Shown in pieces: positions 6,866 through 11,642 of a stretch of 11,642 bases of DNA; within the stretch, counting starts at the first letter, position 1; every line of letters begins with the position of its first letter. The DNA is from Comamonadaceae bacterium. Its GTDB lineage: Bacteria; Pseudomonadota; Gammaproteobacteria; Burkholderiales; Burkholderiaceae_C. The DNA lies in assembly GCA_947494405.1 (NCBI GenBank), contig CANLWQ010000036.1, positions 1-11,642 of the forward strand. The letters are read 5' to 3'. A program made the translations under genes and the position numbers. Below the pieces are notes generated by a model, which saw nothing but the letters and a program-made list of their open reading frames with translations, did not search any database and was not told where the DNA came from.

Positions 6866-6888
6866 CAAAAGCTGAAATTTAGCTTTTG
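6866..6888 (-). terminator. Inverted repeat downstream of fdsD, possible fds operon terminator
   Basis: CAAAAGCT (6866-6873) and AGCTTTTG (6881-6888) form a perfect 8-bp stem with a 7-base loop, starting 26 bases beyond the fdsD stop on the minus strand. The T run lies within the 3' arm and is not followed by a clean T tract, so it is a weak intrinsic terminator at best. It may instead protect the 3' end of the mRNA. Confidence 0.45.
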
Positions 6889-6913
6889 GAAAGTAAAAAG
6901 AGTTTCAGAGTAA

Positions 6914-7156
6914 TCAGCTCAAAGACGCCAGCGGCCTCAATTTAGCTTGATGGGTTTGAACAGCGTCGCTGACCAAAGGCATGAGTTCTGGCGCTTGGCC
7001 AGTGGTAACCGCTTCTATTAAGCGCAGGCGCATGCGTGGTTCCCAAAATTTGTGAATATTGGTGGCAATGCCGTCCAGCGCTTCTTGGCGATCGGGGTAG
7101 GCAGAAAAAAATGTACCAATTTGATTGGCCATGGAGACAAGGTTTTCTAAATGCAT
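6914..7156 (-). CDS. fdsD: NAD-dependent formate dehydrogenase delta subunit FdsD
   Basis: Predicted protein of 80 aa matching the short FdsD family. The N-terminal LVSMANQIGTFF is followed by YPDRQEALDGIATNIHKFWEPRMR (about residues 20-43), the family's characteristic segment ending in W-x-PRMR. In soluble formate dehydrogenases this subunit is needed for a stable or active complex, and a role beside the Mo cofactor has been proposed. It is the last gene of the operon; its ATG follows the fdsC stop by a single base (TAG-A-ATG), which suggests translational coupling. No membrane segment or signal peptide is seen, consistent with a cytoplasmic enzyme. Confidence 0.93.
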   Translation of the reverse strand: MHLENLVSMANQIGTFFSAYPDRQEALDGIATNIHKFWEPRMRLRLIEAVTTGQAPELMPLVSDAVQTHQAKLRPLASLS

Positions 7157-7157
7157 T

Positions 7158-7934
7158 CTAAGCCTGTAAAGCGATAGGTTGAAGAGTAGTCAAACGCGAG
7201 GGGTGGCTGTAAGCCGTGAAGCTTTGTTCACGCACCAAACCCGCCAGTACCAAATTGTGTTGCTGCGCTACATCGACAGCCAAGCGGGTAGGGGCTGACA
7301 CCGCGGTTAAAACACCAGCACCAGCCATTACGGTTTTTTGCACCATTTCAAAACTGGCTCGGCTGGTGATGCACACAAAGCCTTGGGTCATCGATGTGCG
7401 GGCTTTAAGCAAGGCACCGATCAGTTTGTCTAATGCATTGTGTCTGCCCACATCTTCTCGCAAGTGCAGGATATGGCCGTTTGAATCAGACCAAGCGGCG
7501 GCATGGGTGGCACCGGTTTGAAGTTTCAGCGGTTGCTGTGAACGCATATCTGCATGGGCGCGGTGCATAGCCTCAATAGCTATATGCACCTCACGCGCTT
7601 GGGGTAAAGCCAATTTAACTTGGTCCAAACTGTCAGCACCGCACAAACCACAACCGGTACGACCCGCCATGCTGCGTCTGCGCTCTTTAAGCTTCGCCTC
7701 GGTTTGCGCTGCCACCTCTAGCTGCAACTCAATGCCCTTGCTTTGGTGCACAACATCGACACCAAAAAGCTGCGAAGGGTTCTCGATCAATCCTTCTGTG
7801 AAAGCAAACCCCAAAGCAAAGTCTTCTAAATGGATGGGGCTGGCCATCATCACAGCATGGGTGATGCCATTGAAGACCAGCGCCACCGGCACTTCTTCGG
7901 CCAAGGCCAATTCAGTGCCCAGCGACGATGTCAC
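7158..7934 (-). CDS. fdhD: FdhD/FdsC formate dehydrogenase accessory sulfurtransferase
   Basis: Predicted protein of 258 aa of the FdhD family, called FdsC in fds operons. It passes sulfur from a cysteine desulfurase to the bis-MGD molybdenum cofactor before insertion into FdsA. The sulfur-carrying loop is intact: GRTGCGLCGADSL with Cys95 and Cys98. Other family blocks are ASPIHLEDFALGFAFTEGLI (about 31-50), TGATHAAA (about 140-147), LREDVGRHNALDKLIG (about 158-173) and SRASFEMVQK (about 191-200). The start is GTG at 7934, overlapping the fdsA stop as GTGA, so translation is probably coupled to fdsA. The N-terminus is short, about ten residues before the conserved EEVPVAL block, but this is tolerable for the family. 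Confidence 0.95.
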   Translation of the reverse strand: MTSSLGTELALAEEVPVALVFNGITHAVMMASPIHLEDFALGFAFTEGLIENPSQLFGVDVVHQSKGIELQLEVAAQTEAKLKERRRSMAGRTGCGLCGADSLDQVKLALPQAREVHIAIEAMHRAHADMRSQQPLKLQTGATHAAAWSDSNGHILHLREDVGRHNALDKLIGALLKARTSMTQGFVCITSRASFEMVQKTVMAGAGVLTAVSAPTRLAVDVAQQHNLVLAGLVREQSFTAYSHPSRLTTLQPIALQA

Positions 7935-10819
7935 TTGCCCATCACCTCAAAGGTCTCAGTTTTCTGCTGTGCTTTGGCCAGCAAGCCGAGTTGGTCTGTG
8001 TTGAAGCGCTGGTAATTTTGTTGCCACTCAGAGGGCTGGCTGACAGCCACCACTTGCACGGCAGTGACTTTGTATTCCGGGCAGTTGGTTGCCCAGTCCG
8101 AGGCATCGGTGGTGATGACGTTGGCGCCAGACTCGGGGAAGTGGAAGGTGGTGTAGACCACGCCAGCTTGCATGCGCTCACTGATTTGCGCACGCAACAC
8201 GGTGCGACCCGCACGGCTCTCAATACCTACCCAATCGTTTTGCTTGATGCCACGTTCTTCGGCATCATGGGGATGGATTTCCAACAGGTCTTCGTCATGC
8301 CACAGGTTGTTGTCGGTGCGACGGGTTTGGGCACCCACGTTGTACTGCGACAAAATACGGCCGGTGGTGAGCAAAAGCGGAAATTTGCGTGTGACTTTTT
8401 CTTGGCTGGCCACATACTGTGTGGGGAAGAACTTGCCTTTGCCGCGCATAAAGCCGCTGGTGTGCATGATGTCCATGCCAGCCTCGGGAGTGTCTGCATT
8501 GCAAGGCCATTGCAAGCTGGTGTGCTCATCAATTTTGGCGTAGCTCACACCTGAAAAACTGGGGGTGAGTGCCGCAATTTCTTTCATCACTTCTTCGGGA
8601 TGGGCATAGTGCATCTCGTAGCCCAGCGCTTTGGCGAGTTTGACTGTGACTTCCCAATCGGCCAATCCTGCCATGGGCGGCATGGCTTGACGAATGCGAG
8701 AGATGCGGCGCTCGGCATTGGTGAAGGTGCCGTCTTTTTCCAAGAAAGAAGAACCTGGCAAAAACACATGGGCGTATTTGGCGGTTTCGTTCAAGAAGAT
8801 GTCTTGCACCACGATGCACTCCATGGCTGACAAGGCCGCAGCCACGTGCTGGGTGTCGGGGTCAGACTGCACAATGTCTTCGCCTTGGCAGTACAAGCCC
8901 AAGAAAGAACCTTCCATGGCGGCATCAAACATATTGGGAATACGCAGGCCTGGCTCGGGGCTCAGGGGAACGCCCCACGCGCCTTCAAACAAGCTGCGGG
9001 TGGTGGTGTCAGAGATGTGACGGTAGCCGGGCAACTCATGGGGGAAACTGCCCATGTCGCAAGCACCTTGCACATTGTTTTGGCCACGCAAGGGGTTCAC
9101 GCCCACGCCTTCTCTGCCGACCATGCCGCAGGCCATGGACAAGTTGGCAATGCCCATGACCATGGTCGAGCCTTGTGAATGCTCGGTGACGCCCAAGCCG
9201 TAATAAATGGCCGAGTTGGGGCCAGCGGCGTACATGCGTGCAGCGGCTCGCACTTCTGAGGCAGGAACGCCGGTCACACTTTCAAAGGCTTCAGGTGAAT
9301 TTTCAGGCTTGGAAACAAACTCGCACCATTCGTTGAAGCTCTTGTTGTCGCAACGCGAGGCTACGTAGTCTTTGGCGACCAAGCCTTCGGTGACCACCAC
9401 ATGGGCCAAAGAGTTGATGAGCGCCACATTGGTGCCAGGCTTCAAGGCCAAATGGTGCTGGGCTTTCACATGCGGACTTTTGACCAAGTCAATTTTGCGT
9501 GGGTCGGCCACGATGAGCTTGGCGCCCTCGCGTAAGCGGCGTTTCATGCGTGAGGCAAACACGGGATGCGCGTCGGTGGGGTTGGCGCCAATCACCAACA
9601 ACACATCGGCGTGTTCCACCGATTTGAAGGTTTGGGTGCCGGCCGAGGTGCCAAAAGTCAGTCCCAAACCATAGCCGGTGGGCGAATGGCAAACACGGGC
9701 GCAGGTGTCGACGTTGTTGGTACCAAAAGCCGCACGTACCAATTTTTGTACAAGATAGGTTTCTTCGTTGGTACAGCGAGAAGAAGTGATGCCGCCAACT
9801 GAATCTTTGCCGTGCTTGGCTTGAATGCGTTTGAACTCGGAGGCTGCATGGTTGATGGCCTCGTCCCAGCTGACTTCTTGCCATGGGTCGGTGATCTTGG
9901 CGCGAATCATGGGCTTGGTGATGCGATCTTGGTGGGTGGCATAGCCCCATGCAAAACGGCCTTTCACACAGGAGTGGCCTTCATTGGCTTTGCCGTCTTT
10001 CCAAGGCACCATGCGTACCACGGTGTTGCCCTTCATCTCTGCTTTGAAGCCGCAACCCACACCGCAGTAGGCGCAGGTGGTGATCAAGCTGTGCTCGGGT
10101 TGGCCGAGTTCAATGATGGATTTTTCTTGCAGGGTGGCGGTAGGGCAGGCCTCGACGCAAGCGCCACATGACACGCATTCGCTGTCCATGAAAGGCTGGT
10201 CTTGACCCGCAGAGACACGGCTCTCAAAACCTCGTCCTGAAATGGTGAGAGCAAACGTGCCTTGGGTTTCTTCGCAAGCGCGTACGCAGCGGTTGCACAC
10301 AATGCACTTGCTGGGGTCGTAAGTGAAATACGGGTTGGACTCGTCTTTCTTCATGTCGCAATGGTGGTCGCCTGCTTGCGCGCCAACACCGTAGCGCACA
10401 TTGCGCAAGCCGGTGACACCGGCCATGTCTTGCAACTCGCAGTTGCCGTTGGCGCTGCAGGTCAGGCAATCCAGTGGGTGGTCGGAGATGTACAACTCCA
10501 TCACGCCTTTACGCAGGTCTTGCAACTTTGGGGTTTGGGTGTGCACCACCATACCGGCCTCGGCTGGCGTGGTGCAAGAAGCAGGAAAGCCTTTGCGACC
10601 CTCGACTTCCACCAAACACAAACGGCATGAGCCAAACGGCTCCAAGCTGTCGGTGGCGCAAAGTTTGGGCACCTGAATGCCGGCTTCAACCGCTGCGCGC
10701 ATCAGCGAAGTGCCTTTGGGCACGCTCACTGAATAGCCGTCAATTTCGAGTTGAACAGTTTGATCAGACGTACGCGCTGGCGTGCCGTGATCGCGCTCTT
10801 GTTTCAAAAACATCAGCAT
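7931..10819 (-). CDS. fdsA: NAD-dependent formate dehydrogenase alpha subunit FdsA (Mo-bis-MGD catalytic subunit)
   Basis: Predicted protein of 962 aa that oxidises formate to CO2 and passes electrons through Fe-S clusters to FdsB. From the N-terminus it shows a [2Fe-2S] ferredoxin domain (Cys54, 65, 68, 82), a His-ligated [4Fe-4S] (His114, Cys118, 121, 127), two ferredoxin-type [4Fe-4S] motifs (Cys172/175/178/182 and 215/218/221/225) and a Mo-domain [4Fe-4S] (Cys249, 252, 256, 284). The molybdenum ligand is Cys377 followed by His378 in ARVCHSPTGYG. The C-terminal part has the cofactor-binding domain ending near residue 962. I chose the start at 10819 because AAGGAAA precedes it and family N-termini match. 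The open frame continues upstream into fdsB sequence, which is overlap and not protein. Gene order and domain set match soluble Cupriavidus and Rhodobacter FDH. Confidence 0.97.
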   Translation of the reverse strand: MLMFLKQERDHGTPARTSDQTVQLEIDGYSVSVPKGTSLMRAAVEAGIQVPKLCATDSLEPFGSCRLCLVEVEGRKGFPASCTTPAEAGMVVHTQTPKLQDLRKGVMELYISDHPLDCLTCSANGNCELQDMAGVTGLRNVRYGVGAQAGDHHCDMKKDESNPYFTYDPSKCIVCNRCVRACEETQGTFALTISGRGFESRVSAGQDQPFMDSECVSCGACVEACPTATLQEKSIIELGQPEHSLITTCAYCGVGCGFKAEMKGNTVVRMVPWKDGKANEGHSCVKGRFAWGYATHQDRITKPMIRAKITDPWQEVSWDEAINHAASEFKRIQAKHGKDSVGGITSSRCTNEETYLVQKLVRAAFGTNNVDTCARVCHSPTGYGLGLTFGTSAGTQTFKSVEHADVLLVIGANPTDAHPVFASRMKRRLREGAKLIVADPRKIDLVKSPHVKAQHHLALKPGTNVALINSLAHVVVTEGLVAKDYVASRCDNKSFNEWCEFVSKPENSPEAFESVTGVPASEVRAAARMYAAGPNSAIYYGLGVTEHSQGSTMVMGIANLSMACGMVGREGVGVNPLRGQNNVQGACDMGSFPHELPGYRHISDTTTRSLFEGAWGVPLSPEPGLRIPNMFDAAMEGSFLGLYCQGEDIVQSDPDTQHVAAALSAMECIVVQDIFLNETAKYAHVFLPGSSFLEKDGTFTNAERRISRIRQAMPPMAGLADWEVTVKLAKALGYEMHYAHPEEVMKEIAALTPSFSGVSYAKIDEHTSLQWPCNADTPEAGMDIMHTSGFMRGKGKFFPTQYVASQEKVTRKFPLLLTTGRILSQYNVGAQTRRTDNNLWHDEDLLEIHPHDAEERGIKQNDWVGIESRAGRTVLRAQISERMQAGVVYTTFHFPESGANVITTDASDWATNCPEYKVTAVQVVAVSQPSEWQQNYQRFNTDQLGLLAKAQQKTETFEVMGK

Positions 10820-10830
10820 GGTGTTTCCTT
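10820..10830 (-). promoter_or_regulatory. Ribosome binding site setting the fdsA start
   Basis: On the minus strand the 11 bases between the fdsB stop and the fdsA ATG at 10819 read AAGGAAACACC, giving AGGA at normal spacing. This supports 10819 (first of two close ATGs, the other at 10813) over any start further upstream within fdsB. Confidence 0.6.
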
Positions 10831-11642
10831 TTAGTGAGCCGTTGCAACCGCAGGTGCAAGGCCAAAGTCTTCGGGGTAATGGTTGAGAGCCGACAGCACA
10901 GGGTAAGGTGTCATGCCGCCCATGGCGCACAAACTGCCGTGCAACATGGTGTCGCACAGGTCGCGCAGCAAATGCACTTGTTGCTCTTTGTTGGAGGCCG
11001 TGCCAATGCGGTCTATGGTTTCCACGCCACGGGTTGAGCCTATGCGACAAGGTGTGCATTTGCCGCAACTCTCAATGGCACAAAACTCCATGGCGTAACG
11101 GGCTAACTTGGCCATATTGGCGCGCTCGTCATGCACCACAATGCCGCCGTGGCCCACCACCGCACCCATGGCGGCGTAAGCTTCGTAATCTAAAGGTACA
11201 TCCCATTGGGATTCAGGCACATAAGCACCCAAAGGTCCGCCGACTTGCACCGCTTTGATGGGTTTGCCACTGCGGCTGCCACCACCAAAATCGAACAGCA
11301 GTTCGCGCAGGGTTAAACCAAAAGCACGTTCAACCAAGCCGCCTTGCAAAATATTGCCGGTGATTTGAAAGGGCAGGGTGCCGGTGGAACGACCTACGCC
11401 AAAGTCTTTGTAAAAGGCCGCGCCCTTGGCCATGATGATGGGCACACTGGCCAAGGTGATGACGTTGTTGATGACCGTAGGCTGGCCAAACAAACCTTCA
11501 AGCGCAGGCAGTGGTGGCTTGGCGCGTACCACACCACGCTTGCCCTCTATGCTCTCCAGCATGGCGGTTTCTTCACCACACACATAAGAGCCTGCGGCTT
11601 TACGCACATGCAAATGAAAGGCTTGACCGCTGCCCAGCACAT
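10831..11642 (-). CDS. fdsB: NAD-dependent formate dehydrogenase beta subunit FdsB, 5' end cut by the window
   Basis: About 270 C-terminal codons of a NuoF-like protein are present; the frame stays open to the window edge, so the start is missing and the apparent GTG there is an internal valine. It contains GSYVCGEETAMLESIEGKRG, the FMN/NADH-site segment of the NuoF family, then PTVINNVITLA leading into the SLBB region. Near the C-terminus are ESCGKCTPCRIGSTRG and a later LHGSLCAMGG, supplying the four cysteines of a [4Fe-4S] cluster. FdsB takes electrons from FdsA and reduces NAD+ at its FMN. Its stop lies 11 bases before fdsA. In known operons fdsG, the NuoE-like subunit, precedes it, and is expected just beyond the window. 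Confidence 0.95.
   Translation of the reverse strand, partial: VLGSGQAFHLHVRKAAGSYVCGEETAMLESIEGKRGVVRAKPPLPALEGLFGQPTVINNVITLASVPIIMAKGAAFYKDFGVGRSTGTLPFQITGNILQGGLVERAFGLTLRELLFDFGGGSRSGKPIKAVQVGGPLGAYVPESQWDVPLDYEAYAAMGAVVGHGGIVVHDERANMAKLARYAMEFCAIESCGKCTPCRIGSTRGVETIDRIGTASNKEQQVHLLRDLCDTMLHGSLCAMGGMTPYPVLSALNHYPEDFGLAPAVATAH

Larger units (their letters stand above)
6747..6913. other. Intergenic stretch between fdsD and the small exported protein gene
   Basis: This 167-base stretch has no open frame of note on either strand and is more AT-rich than the genes around it. Besides the two hairpins listed separately, it holds a TGACG (6800-6804) and CGTCA (6811-6815) inverted repeat with a 6-base centre, and a weaker CCAAAA (6823-6828) and TTTTGG (6843-6848) pair. 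The promoter of the exported protein gene is expected here, but I see no -35/-10 pair good enough to mark. Confidence 0.5.

Noticed and set aside
7928..8554. A 208-codon open frame on the plus strand opposite fdsA.
   Set aside because: It lies wholly within a confidently identified gene, its residues show no recognisable domain, and it is what is expected opposite GC-biased third positions.
10820..11068. An N-terminal extension of FdsA of about 80 residues up to 11068 in the same frame.
   Set aside because: The segment is fdsB coding sequence read in another frame, its residues are Arg/His/Cys-rich and unlike any FdsA N-terminus, and a good ribosome site points to the ATG at 10819.
1..11642. 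CRISPR arrays, tRNA or rRNA genes, insertion sequences, and long direct repeats.
   Set aside because: Reading both strands, I saw no regularly spaced repeats, no tRNA-like cloverleaf, no transposase motifs and no terminal repeats. Nearly all sequence is accounted for by ordinary genes.

Overview
The window looks like chromosomal DNA from a betaproteobacterium, most likely Burkholderiales and Comamonadaceae-like. Three things suggest this: the gene order yqgE-ruvX-pyrR-pyrB-pyrC', shared by beta- and gammaproteobacteria; a soluble NAD-dependent formate dehydrogenase operon in the Cupriavidus-type fdsGBACD order; and the general character of the proteins. The genus cannot be fixed from sequence reading alone. 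Coding density is very high, and almost every base is assigned to ten complete genes and one truncated gene.

Region 1 (1-3826, plus strand) is a tightly packed five-gene run: YqgE/AlgH protein, RuvX/YqgF nuclease, PyrR, aspartate carbamoyltransferase PyrB, and a dihydroorotase homologue that has lost its metal-binding HxH pair (PyrC'/PyrX type). Three of the four junctions are 4-base ATGA overlaps and the fourth is a 3-base gap, so translational coupling is likely.

Region 2 (3823-5444, minus strand) is a two-gene flavocytochrome c sulfide dehydrogenase operon: a monoheme cytochrome (fccA) followed by the exported FAD subunit (fccB). The fccB and pyrC' stop codons overlap tail to tail in the palindrome TTAA. 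An 80-bp divergent control region (5445-5524) holding a perfect 7-bp inverted repeat separates fccA from region 3.

Region 3 (5525-6913) has modA on the plus strand, a periplasmic molybdate-binding protein with no modB or modC beside it. Converging on it is a small secreted, probably outer-membrane, protein of unknown function whose ribosome binding site lies in a short hairpin. Then comes a 167-bp intergenic stretch with further inverted repeats.

Region 4 (6914-11642, minus strand) is the distal part of the fds operon: fdsB (5' end cut by the window), fdsA (molybdenum catalytic subunit), fdsC/fdhD (sulfurtransferase that activates the Mo cofactor) and fdsD (delta subunit). FdsA needs bis-MGD molybdenum, which gives a plausible reason for modA nearby. 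Regions 2 to 4 together suggest supplementary energy from sulfide and formate. All gene families here but one are known, and I found no clear new biological system. The more unusual points are the non-catalytic dihydroorotase homologue, the divergent fccA/modA operator-like palindrome, the orphan modA, and the unknown exported protein with its masked ribosome binding site.
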